Source: CAXMNX01 sp051009475 (lineage in GTDB: Bacteria; Pseudomonadota; Alphaproteobacteria; Rhodobacterales; Rhodobacteraceae). From it: DNA of 14,665 nt. The stretch is taken from assembly GCA_051009475.1 (NCBI GenBank), contig JBPCWO010000103.1, forward strand, positions 1 to 14,665, written 5' to 3'. The notes beneath the pieces are model-generated. The model worked only from the letters and a program-made list of their open reading frames with translations. It did not search any database and was not told the origin of the DNA. Shown in pieces: positions 8,017 to 14,214 of the stretch. Numbering within the stretch: the first letter of the stretch is position 1; every line of letters starts with the position of its first letter. A program made the translations under genes and the position numbers.

Positions 8017-8040
8017 CGCGCCCTCGAGGCGCGTTTTTTT
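8017..8040 (+). terminator. Rho-independent terminator after rpsT
   Basis: CGCGCC (8017-8022) pairs perfectly with GGCGCG (8028-8033) around a 5-nt loop, followed directly by seven T (8034-8040). An A-tract of nine A at 8004-8012 precedes it, so it could also work on the opposite strand. It begins 24 nt after the rpsT stop. Confidence 0.92.
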
Positions 8041-8196
8041 GTTTGGTGATTTTGGCATAGACGAATGCGCAATAGGTGCCAGCATGAGATTCGCATCCAC
8101 AATCATCGAGTCAAGCGCAAAGGTCTGTTGCGAGGACGCCGTCTGAGCGTTTAGCGTGACCAAGCGATTCACATCGTCCTTGGGGGGACATGGTTA
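8041..8196 (+). promoter_or_regulatory. Upstream region of the rhodanese-dnaA unit, three GANTC sites
   Basis: 156 nt between the rpsT terminator and the rhodanese start. Because a terminator precedes it and dnaA follows within 500 nt, the promoter for rhodanese and perhaps dnaA should lie here, but no -35/-10 pair stands out. TTGCGA 8128-8133 with TTAGCG 8151-8156, 17 nt apart, is the best and is weak. GANTC sites occur at 8088-8092, 8108-8112 and 8166-8170. A run of six G (8182-8187) serves as the binding site for the ATG at 8197. No good DnaA box is present. Confidence 0.4.
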
Positions 8197-8649
8197 ATGA
8201 GCGGGGCGGCTTGCCCACGCGTCGAAGAGGTAAATCCCGACGATGCGTGGCGGATTTTGGTAGAGCAATCTGCCTCCCAGCTTATTGATGTCAGGACACG
8301 CGCTGAGTGGGGATTTGTTGGCGTGCCTGATCTTGCGGAAGTTGGTCGATCACCAGTCTTGATCGAATGGGCCGGCTTCCCGGACATGTCTGTCAATCCG
8401 CGTTTCGCGGCTGAGGTGATGGAAGCGATCGGGAATGAACAAGTTCCCGAGACACTTCTGTTTCTTTGCCGGTCCGGAGCACGGTCCTTGCGCGCGGCAT
8501 TCGCGGTGGCTGATCATCTGGGGCAACTCGGCATGTCGGTAACCTGCCTGAATGTCGCGGAGGGCTTCGAGGGTGATCTGGATCCAGAGGGACACCGGGG
8601 CGACCTCAATGGTTGGAAGGCCCGGGGGCTGGCATGGCGTCAGTCTTGA
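8197..8649 (+). CDS. Single-domain rhodanese-like sulfurtransferase
   Basis: 150 aa with one rhodanese domain. Such proteins carry a persulfide on an active-site cysteine and pass sulfur to thiophilic acceptors. Seen: QLIDVRTRAEWGFVG (28-42), the usual CH2A region with the conserved aspartate and W, and the active-site loop LLFLCRSGARS (87-97) with catalytic Cys91 and an Arg-ended six-residue loop of the thiosulfate-sulfurtransferase kind. Before the C-terminus come VAEGFEGDLD and NGWKARGL, typical of this subfamily. The start at 8197 is 9 nt after a G6 binding site; a nearer out-of-frame ATG at 8190 gives no protein. The reading frame ends in three stops in a row (TGA TAA TAA, 8647-8655). 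dnaA begins 31 nt later on the same strand, so the two are probably co-transcribed. The sulfur acceptor is unknown. Confidence 0.9.
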   Translation: MSGAACPRVEEVNPDDAWRILVEQSASQLIDVRTRAEWGFVGVPDLAEVGRSPVLIEWAGFPDMSVNPRFAAEVMEAIGNEQVPETLLFLCRSGARSLRAAFAVADHLGQLGMSVTCLNVAEGFEGDLDPEGHRGDLNGWKARGLAWRQS

Positions 8650-8680
8650 TAATAACAACGAGCGCACGGGTCGAAGGCAA

Positions 8681-10027
8681 ATGCATGACGAAATATGGGG
8701 CACAATTCGCGATGAACTTCTTAAATCGGTCGGCAAAAACAACTACGTAAACTGGATTGAACCGCTCGAGTTTTCGGGCCTCGTCGATGGTGTCGTGAAT
8801 TTCCTGGTCCCGACCCAGTTCATGGGCAACTGGGTGTCCAGAAATTTTGGCGAACAAATCCTCCAGCAGTGGAAAAATGCAGGGATCGAGGTTTTGCGCG
8901 TCAAGTTTTCGGTTCCGGAAACCGGCTTGGAACAGAAGAAAAAGAACGGTGCTGCAAAACTGGGGCGAACGGCCGGTTTCGGAGATCAGCCCGGTGCGCC
9001 GCTTGATGCTCGTTTTACATTCGATTCCTTCGTCGTTGGCAAACCCAACGAACTTGCCCACGCCGCTGCACGCCGTGTCGCGGAAGGTGGAACCGTTACG
9101 TTCAATCCGCTGTTCCTTTACGGTGGCGTCGGGCTCGGCAAAACACATCTAATGCACGCAATCGCCTGGGAGCTCCGAAAACGCGACCCCGATCTGCGCA
9201 TCGTATACCTTTCTGCCGAACAGTTCATGTACCGCTTCGTTCAGGCGCTACGCGACAAGGACATGATTTCTTTCAAGCAGCTTTTTCGCTCCGTCGATGT
9301 TCTCATGATCGACGATGTCCAGTTCATTGCTGGAAAAGACGCGACGCAAGAAGAGTTCTTCCACACATTCAATGCGCTGGTTGATCAAAGAAAACAGATC
9401 ATCGTGTCGTCCGACCGCGCGCCAACAGAAATCTCCGGCATCGAGGACCGTATCGTTAGTCGCCTGCAATCGGGGCTTGTGGTGGATCTGCATCCGACCA
9501 ACTACGAGCTGCGCTTGGGCATTCTTCAGCAAAAAGTTGAACAACACAGCGCCCAGTTTCCAAACCTTGAAATCGCGGACGGCGTGCTTGAGTTTCTTGC
9601 CCACCGTATCTCGACGAATGTCCGTGTTTTGGAAGGCGCGATGATGCGTCTGTTTGCTTTCGGCGCTCTGGTTGGGCGCGAAATCACACTAGAACTTACC
9701 CAGGATTGTCTGGCCGATATCCTGCGCGCTTCGGATCGTAAGATTACCGTTGAAGAGATTCAGCGAAAGGTAAGCGACCACTTTAATATCCGTCTCAGTG
9801 ATCTGATCGGTCCGAAACGGGTACGGACATTCGCCCGACCGCGTCAGATCGCAATGTACCTTTCAAAACGGCTGACATCGCGTTCATTGCCGGAGATCGG
9901 TCGCAGATTTGGCGGTCGCGACCACACCACAGTCATGCATGGCGTCCGAAAAATTGAAGAGTTGAAACAGAAAGACAGCCAGATCGCCGATGATCTGGAA
10001 TTGTTGCGCCGCTCACTCGAAGCCTGA
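8681..10027 (+). CDS. dnaA: Chromosomal replication initiator protein DnaA
   Basis: 448 aa. DnaA-ATP binds DnaA boxes, melts oriC and loads the helicase. The start at 8681 gives MHDEIWGTIRDELLKSVG, a normal domain I, with NYVNWIEPLEF after it. A longer in-frame ATG at 8552 would run through the rhodanese gene and is rejected. Domain II is a short basic linker (about 85-107, QKKKNGAAK). AAA+ domain III begins near LDARFTFDSFVVGKPN: Walker A GGVGLGKT at 148-155, Walker B VLMIDDVQF at 207-215, sensor 1 IIVSSDRAP, arginine-finger region GIEDRIVSRLQSGL. Domain IV has the DNA-binding helices with ARPRQIAMYLSKRL and the DnaA signature GGRDHTTVMHGVRKI. The binding site is weak (GAAGG). Only 31 nt separate it from rhodanese, so its promoter lies upstream of or inside that gene. 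Confidence 0.99.
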   Translation: MHDEIWGTIRDELLKSVGKNNYVNWIEPLEFSGLVDGVVNFLVPTQFMGNWVSRNFGEQILQQWKNAGIEVLRVKFSVPETGLEQKKKNGAAKLGRTAGFGDQPGAPLDARFTFDSFVVGKPNELAHAAARRVAEGGTVTFNPLFLYGGVGLGKTHLMHAIAWELRKRDPDLRIVYLSAEQFMYRFVQALRDKDMISFKQLFRSVDVLMIDDVQFIAGKDATQEEFFHTFNALVDQRKQIIVSSDRAPTEISGIEDRIVSRLQSGLVVDLHPTNYELRLGILQQKVEQHSAQFPNLEIADGVLEFLAHRISTNVRVLEGAMMRLFAFGALVGREITLELTQDCLADILRASDRKITVEEIQRKVSDHFNIRLSDLIGPKRVRTFARPRQIAMYLSKRLTSRSLPEIGRRFGGRDHTTVMHGVRKIEELKQKDSQIADDLELLRRSLEA

Positions 10028-10052
10028 CATAAAGCATCGTTAGATACGTCTC

Positions 10053-10084
10053 GCGACGGCAATTGCACCTCAATTGTCGGTCGC
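10053..10084 (+). terminator. Strong hairpin after dnaA, possible terminator
   Basis: GCGACGGCAATTG (10053-10065) pairs with CAATTGTCGGTCGC (10071-10084) through 13 base pairs, one of them G-T, with a single bulged G at 10079 and a 5-nt loop CACCT. It starts 25 nt after the dnaA stop. The following TTTGACATCTTT is only moderately T-rich, so termination is plausible but incomplete; it may instead be an RNA-processing or attenuation element. Confidence 0.5.
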
Positions 10085-10202
10085 TTTGACATCTTTCCAG
10101 AACTTCATACCGAACCTTGTCGTCGACGCCGTGGAAGGGCGCGCATTGCCGAGCATTTCTGGTTAGAAAAACTGCCACATTAAAGCCAATTCATTCCGAC
10201 TC

Positions 10203-10231
10203 TTGACGCCCTCGGCTGGATCGACTCAAAG
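10203..10231 (+). promoter_or_regulatory. Candidate dnaN promoter
   Basis: TTGACG (10203-10208) matches the sigma-70 -35 in five of six positions. TCAAAG (10226-10231) follows after a 17-nt spacer but matches the -10 in only three. A GANTC site ends directly before the -35 (10198-10202) and another overlaps the -10 (10223-10227). A start near 10238 would give a leader of about 67 nt. Confidence 0.4.
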
Positions 10232-10304
10232 TTTCGGAAAACCATTTGCGGTCGCGCTGAAAAACGATAGGTTGGCGGTCCCCGATTAGGACGGAGCGAG
10301 GGAT

Positions 10305-11423
10305 ATGAAATTCTCGATCGAGCGCAGCGAATTGCTGAAAGCAGTCGGACAGGCGCAGTCGGTTGTTGAGCGTCGGAACACGATTCCGATCCTTGCAAAT
10401 GTGCTGATCGAAGCCGAAGGCGATCAAGTCAGTTTCCGTGCCACAGATCTGGATATCGAGGTCGTGGATCAGGCGCCTGCAAAAGTTGAGCGTGCTGGCG
10501 CTACAACGGTTAGCGCCCTGACCTTGCACGAAATCGTTCGGAAATTGCCTGATGGTGCGTTGGTTACGCTAACCGACGATGGGGCAGCAGGTCGATTGGC
10601 CGTGGAAGCCGGACGGTCGAATTTTTCTCTCGCAACACTTCCACGCGAAGACTTTCCGGTTATGGCGTCATCGGAGTACGAGGCGAATTTTGTTGCCTCG
10701 GCGCCGACGCTCCGACGCCTGTTCGACAAATCAAAGTTTGCGATTTCTACTGAAGAAACAAGGTATTACCTGAACGGCGTTTTTATGCATGTTGCCGACT
10801 CAAATGGCGCCCAGGTGCTACGTTGCGTTGCGACTGACGGACATCGTCTTGCGCGGATTGATGCGGATCTTCCAGAAGGAGCCGACAACCTACCCGGCGT
10901 GATTGTTCCGCGTAAGACTGTGGGGGAGTTGCGCAAACTGCTCGACGATGACGAAGCTGAGATTGCGGTCAGCGTCAGCGAAACCAAAGTGCGGTTTGCG
11001 GCCCCGGGCATCACACTGACGTCAAAAGTAATCGACGGCACGTTCCCCGACTACACGCGGGTTATTCCCAGCGGCAACACGCGCCGGTTAGAAGTCGATG
11101 CTGCTGAATTCGCCCAAGCTGTTGACAGGGTGGCGACGGTGTCGTCCGAACGCTCGCGCGCCGTAAAGTTGTCGCTGGACGAAGATCGGCTGGTTCTTTC
11201 AGTGAACGCGCCGGACAGCGGTGCGGCAGAGGAAGAACTGGCTGTCGCCTATGCCGACGATGCGCTGGAAATTGGATTCAATGCAAAATACTTGCTTGAA
11301 ATTGCCAGCCAGGTTGATCGCGAAAACGCGGTCTTCTTGTTCAATTCAGCGGGCGATCCGACGTTGATGCGTGAAGGAAACGACGACTCCGCGGTTTATG
11401 TCGTGATGCCGATGCGTGTCTGA
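10305..11423 (+). CDS. dnaN: DNA polymerase III beta subunit (sliding clamp)
   Basis: 372 aa, the usual length of the alphaproteobacterial clamp. As a ring-shaped dimer it tethers Pol III and many repair factors to DNA. Three repeated clamp domains fit the length: domain 1 begins MKFSIERSELLKAVGQAQ with VVERRNTIPILANVLIEA, domain 2 lies around TLRRLFDKSKFAISTEETRY with CVATDGHRLARI, and domain 3 includes SKVIDGTFPDYTRVIP and VDRVATVSSERSRAVKL. The C-terminus VVMPMRV is the conserved end that forms part of the clamp-binding pocket. GGAG sits 8 nt before the ATG. It lies between dnaA and recF in the classic order, but after a 277-nt gap with its own candidate promoter. Intact and confident. Confidence 0.98.
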   Translation: MKFSIERSELLKAVGQAQSVVERRNTIPILANVLIEAEGDQVSFRATDLDIEVVDQAPAKVERAGATTVSALTLHEIVRKLPDGALVTLTDDGAAGRLAVEAGRSNFSLATLPREDFPVMASSEYEANFVASAPTLRRLFDKSKFAISTEETRYYLNGVFMHVADSNGAQVLRCVATDGHRLARIDADLPEGADNLPGVIVPRKTVGELRKLLDDDEAEIAVSVSETKVRFAAPGITLTSKVIDGTFPDYTRVIPSGNTRRLEVDAAEFAQAVDRVATVSSERSRAVKLSLDEDRLVLSVNAPDSGAAEEELAVAYADDALEIGFNAKYLLEIASQVDRENAVFLFNSAGDPTLMREGNDDSAVYVVMPMRV

Positions 11424-11445
11424 ACCCCGGTTGTCGGCAAGAATT

Positions 11446-11462
11446 TTTCTTCCAGTAAGAAA
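11446..11462 (+). promoter_or_regulatory. Hairpin covering the recF ribosome binding site
   Basis: TTTCTT (11446-11451) pairs with AAGAAA (11457-11462) around the loop CCAGT, and two further G-T pairs would extend it over GG 11463-11464. The right arm is the recF binding site AAGAAAGG. The stem is AT-rich, hence weak. Its possible role in limiting recF translation is inference. Confidence 0.4.
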
Positions 11463-11470
11463 GGCATGAA

Positions 11471-12571
11471 ATGCCTGCCCTTGCCGTCACAGCGCTGACG
11501 CTTTCGCATTTCCGGTCGCATTTGTTATCGCGTCTTGTGCTGGATGGCCGTCCGGTTGCCATCCACGGGCCAAACGGGGCTGGCAAGACCAACATCCTGG
11601 AAGCCGTATCGCTTTTATCCCCGGGGCGCGGGTTGCGGCGTGGGACCGCCGACGAGTTGATCCGCCGACCCGAAGCGATTGGGTGGAAGATCACGGCGGA
11701 AGTTCGGACCTCAGAACAAGTCTACGAAATTGAAACCAGTGCTGATCCGGATCAACCCCGGCAAGTGCGGGTCGACGGCAAGCCGCAGCCGCAAATCGCA
11801 CTTGGCAAGATCGCGCGTATCGTCTGGCTTGTCCCAGCAATGGACCGGCTATGGATCGAAGGCGCGGACGGTCGGCGAAGGTTTTTGGATCGCATCGCGA
11901 TGAGTTTTGAGCCCGGCCACGCGAGTGCTGTCCTGGCCTATGAGAAAGCCATGCGCGAAAGGAACCGGCTCTTAAAGGACATGGTGCGTGACGCGCACTG
12001 GTATACGGTATTGGAACGCCACATGGCCGAAGCGGGCGCACAGATAATGCGCCAGCGTCGCGATGCGTTGACCAGGCTCGAAGCCGCACAAAGGGGTGCC
12101 GAGACGGCCTTTCCAAATGCCGATCTATCGTTGAGTCACCCGGACCAGGATCTGCCCGACAGCGCCGATGATTTGCTCCAGGCGTTAAGCGACAATCGGT
12201 CGATCGACCTGCGGGCCGGGCGAACATTGATAGGGCCTCATCGTGTTGATCTCAATGCTGTTTACGCGGCCAAGGGCGTTCCAGCCGGGCAATGCTCAAC
12301 TGGCGAACAGAAGGCTCTGCTGATTTCGCTGGTCCTGACAAGCGCACGCGCGTTGGCCGAAGACACTGGCGCGCCGCCATTGATCCTCCTGGATGAGGTT
12401 GCGGCGCATCTTGATGCCGAAAGGCGCACCGCACTTTATGAAGAAATCTGTGTGCTTGGCGCTCAGGCATGGATGACCAGCACCGGGCCGGAACTTTTTG
12501 ATGATTTGGGCGACCGGGCGCAGTTCCTTGCGGTGACGGAAAACGGCGGCGCGAGCGAGGTCCGACCATGA
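11471..12571 (+). CDS. recF: DNA replication and repair protein RecF
   Basis: 366 aa (E. coli 357). RecF is an SMC/ABC-like ATPase that, with RecO and RecR, loads RecA at single-strand gaps and stalled forks. Seen: Walker A GPNGAGKT at 33-40, a long coiled/helical middle (about 145-215: AMRERNRLLKDM, RDALTRLEAAQRG), the RecF-type GRTLIGPHRVDL, the ABC signature STGEQKALL at 276-284, and Walker B LILLDEVAAHLD at 304-315 with D308 and E309. ATG 11471 has AAGG 6 nt upstream; a second ATG at 11466 is out of frame and closes quickly. 47 nt follow dnaN, so both are probably on one transcript. Its TGA overlaps the next ATG (ATGA). Confidence 0.97.
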   Translation: MPALAVTALTLSHFRSHLLSRLVLDGRPVAIHGPNGAGKTNILEAVSLLSPGRGLRRGTADELIRRPEAIGWKITAEVRTSEQVYEIETSADPDQPRQVRVDGKPQPQIALGKIARIVWLVPAMDRLWIEGADGRRRFLDRIAMSFEPGHASAVLAYEKAMRERNRLLKDMVRDAHWYTVLERHMAEAGAQIMRQRRDALTRLEAAQRGAETAFPNADLSLSHPDQDLPDSADDLLQALSDNRSIDLRAGRTLIGPHRVDLNAVYAAKGVPAGQCSTGEQKALLISLVLTSARALAEDTGAPPLILLDEVAAHLDAERRTALYEEICVLGAQAWMTSTGPELFDDLGDRAQFLAVTENGGASEVRP

Positions 12572-13188
12572 CCATCACAATATTCGACGCCGCACTTTAT
12601 GCCGGAGCACTTTTTGTTCTTTTCCTGACGCCGGGCCCGGTCTGGGTTGCGTTGATTGCGCGCGCAGTGTCAGGCGGGTTTCAGGCCGCATGGCCGCTGG
12701 CACTGGGAGTTGTGGTCGGCGACGTAATTTGGCCGCTTCTTGCAATTCTGGGGGTGGCATGGGTCGTTTCGGTGTTCGCCGGTTTTATGACGGTACTTCG
12801 TTGGGTGGCCTGCTTGACATTCCTGACTATGGGAGCGCTGTTGATTAAGAACGCCGGCAGGTCAGTTCACGGCGACAGTCGGCTGACGCAGCCAGGCATG
12901 TGGGCCGGATTCGTCGCCGGAATTGCGGTAATTCTGAGCAATCCCAAGGCAATCCTCTTCTACATGGGTGTTTTGCCGGGGTTCTTCGATCTAACACGCC
13001 TCACGGTATCGGACATCGCAGTGATATGCGTACTGTCTATGGTCGTGCCTTTGATCGGGAACTTGTCGCTCGCGGTTTTCCTTGATCGGGCGCGGCGTCT
13101 TTTGACGTCACCCGCGGCCCTGAGACGGACGAATATCGTCTCTGGTGTCCTATTGATCTGTGTTGGCCTGATTATTCCGATTACATAA
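12568..13188 (+). CDS. LysE/RhtB-family amino-acid exporter
   Basis: 206 aa, the normal length of LysE/RhtB transporters, which expel amino acids or their derivatives across the inner membrane. It is almost entirely hydrophobic with about six membrane segments. Family marks are the N-terminal LFLTPGPVWVALIARAVSGG (TPGP at 21-24), the glycine-rich second segment AWPLALGVVVGDVIW, and SNPKAILFYMGVLPGF (N125-P-K) in the fourth. The substrate cannot be told. It starts inside the recF stop (ATGA overlap), so its translation is probably coupled to recF, and the desaturase follows after 7 nt. A transporter here has no obvious link to replication. Identity of the family is firm, function generic. Confidence 0.9.
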   Translation: MTITIFDAALYAGALFVLFLTPGPVWVALIARAVSGGFQAAWPLALGVVVGDVIWPLLAILGVAWVVSVFAGFMTVLRWVACLTFLTMGALLIKNAGRSVHGDSRLTQPGMWAGFVAGIAVILSNPKAILFYMGVLPGFFDLTRLTVSDIAVICVLSMVVPLIGNLSLAVFLDRARRLLTSPAALRRTNIVSGVLLICVGLIIPIT

Positions 13189-13195
13189 GAGCAGC

Positions 13196-14098
13196 ATGCC
13201 AGTGGATCACAAACAGTTTCTTGCATCGCTTCCGAACGACGTGAAGGCGGTTCTCACCGGCCGGTCCGACACGCCGGGTCTTACGCATCTCGCCGGGCAC
13301 TTTGGTGCCATCCTGATCGTCGGCTGCCTGATCCTTTGGCGCGTACCGTTTTGGCCAGTTTTGCTGCCGATCCAGGGCATATTGATTATGTTCCTTTTTA
13401 CCCTCGAACACGAAGCCACCCATAAAACACCCTTTCGGACAGAATGGATCAACGAATTGGTCGGCCGCTTGTGTGGCGTGCTGATCATTCTGCCGTTTAC
13501 ATGGTTTAGGTATTTCCACCTTGCACACCATCGCTACACCAATATCCCCGGCAAAGACCCGGAGTTGCTGGCCGGTGCCAAGCCCGAAAGCTGGCCCGCG
13601 TTCGTCTGGCACGTCACCGGGATTCCGTATTGGCGAAGTATGATACAAATGCTGGTCTCGAGCGCGTTGGGAAAAGACACGAGCGATTTTGTGCCAGCGT
13701 CGGCCACCGCGCGCGTCCGCAGGGAAGCCCGGTGGATGCTAGCGCTCTATGCGGCCCTGACGCTCGTTGTGGCCGCAGGTGCGGGCGGTTTAGTCTGGGC
13801 CTGGATCATTCCCCTTATCATCGGCCAGCCCTTCTTGCGCATCTACTTGTTGGCCGAGCACGGTCGCTGTCCATTTGTCGCAAATATGTTTGAAAACACG
13901 CGAACAACATTCACGAACCGCATCGTGCGCTTTTTCGCTTGGAATATGCCCTATCACATCGAACACCATACCTATCCGAATGTGCCGTTTCACAAGTTGC
14001 CCGATCTGCACATTCTGGCGGCTGAGCACCTGGTTGAAACCGAATGTGGATACGTCCGATTTGCCGGTCGATACGTTGCCGGATTTTCTGCAAAATAG
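13196..14098 (+). CDS. Membrane-bound fatty-acid desaturase family protein
   Basis: 300 aa. Membrane di-iron desaturase/hydroxylase fold that would use O2 and an electron donor to desaturate or hydroxylate an acyl chain or lipid. The histidine boxes are present in order: HEATH (72-76), HLAHH (108-112, followed by RYTN), and HIEHH (254-258) in NMPYHIEHHTYPNVPFHKLP. An extra conserved-looking EHGRC at 221-225 lies between. Hydrophobic segments at about 36-70, 92-104, 182-218 fit the usual hairpin topology. The substrate is unknown: acyl lipids are most likely, but carotenoid or sphingolipid-type relatives share these boxes. A weak AAGAG precedes the ATG. It sits 7 nt after the LysE-family gene and probably shares its transcript. 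No terminator is seen after it. Confidence 0.88.
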   Translation: MPVDHKQFLASLPNDVKAVLTGRSDTPGLTHLAGHFGAILIVGCLILWRVPFWPVLLPIQGILIMFLFTLEHEATHKTPFRTEWINELVGRLCGVLIILPFTWFRYFHLAHHRYTNIPGKDPELLAGAKPESWPAFVWHVTGIPYWRSMIQMLVSSALGKDTSDFVPASATARVRREARWMLALYAALTLVVAAGAGGLVWAWIIPLIIGQPFLRIYLLAEHGRCPFVANMFENTRTTFTNRIVRFFAWNMPYHIEHHTYPNVPFHKLPDLHILAAEHLVETECGYVRFAGRYVAGFSAK

Positions 14099-14214
14099 CC
14101 CGCGCGACACGCGCTATGCCGAAGTTGCCTAAATCCACAATATCTAGGGGGTAATCCGTGACATCCCCCCCAAAAACCGCTATATCTTAGGCTGTAAAAT
14201 CAAGGATAGACGGC
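14099..14214 (+). promoter_or_regulatory. gyrB upstream region with promoter
   Basis: 116 nt. GTGACA (14158-14163, five of six to the -35) and TATATC (14181-14186, four of six to the -10) are exactly 17 nt apart. Transcription would begin near 14193, leaving a leader of about 22 nt with AAGGA (14202-14206) 8 nt before the gyrB ATG. The spacer contains seven C then five A (14165-14176). Five G at 14147-14151 can pair with the C-tract, putting the -35 in the loop. gyrB promoters are often supercoiling-sensitive; that property here is inference. Confidence 0.65.

Larger units (their letters stand above)
10028..10304 (+). promoter_or_regulatory. dnaA-dnaN intergenic region
   Basis: 277 nt without a gene. 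It holds, in order, a 13-bp hairpin (10053-10084), a TTGACA at 10086-10091 whose best -10 (TACCGA, 10108-10113) is poor, a better-placed promoter candidate at 10203-10231 with GANTC sites beside it, and the dnaN ribosome binding site (GGAG 10293-10296). I found no match to TTATNCACA, so it does not look like oriC. The gap means dnaN is probably at least partly transcribed apart from dnaA. Confidence 0.6.

Noticed and set aside
7608..8060. 150-codon plus-strand open frame overlapping rpsT
   Set aside because: It runs through rpsT in another frame and through the terminator; the S20 frame is unambiguous.
8092..8100. DnaA-box-like GCATCCACA upstream of the rhodanese gene
   Set aside because: Two mismatches to TTATCCACA and no second box nearby.
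8552..8680. 43-codon N-terminal extension of DnaA from an upstream ATG
   Set aside because: The extension is the rhodanese coding region read in another frame and does not resemble DnaA domain I.
14045..14053. TGTGGATAC, one mismatch from a reverse DnaA box, with AAATCCACA at 14131-14139
   Set aside because: The first is within the desaturase coding region, the second has two mismatches, and there is no cluster or AT-rich unwinding stretch.
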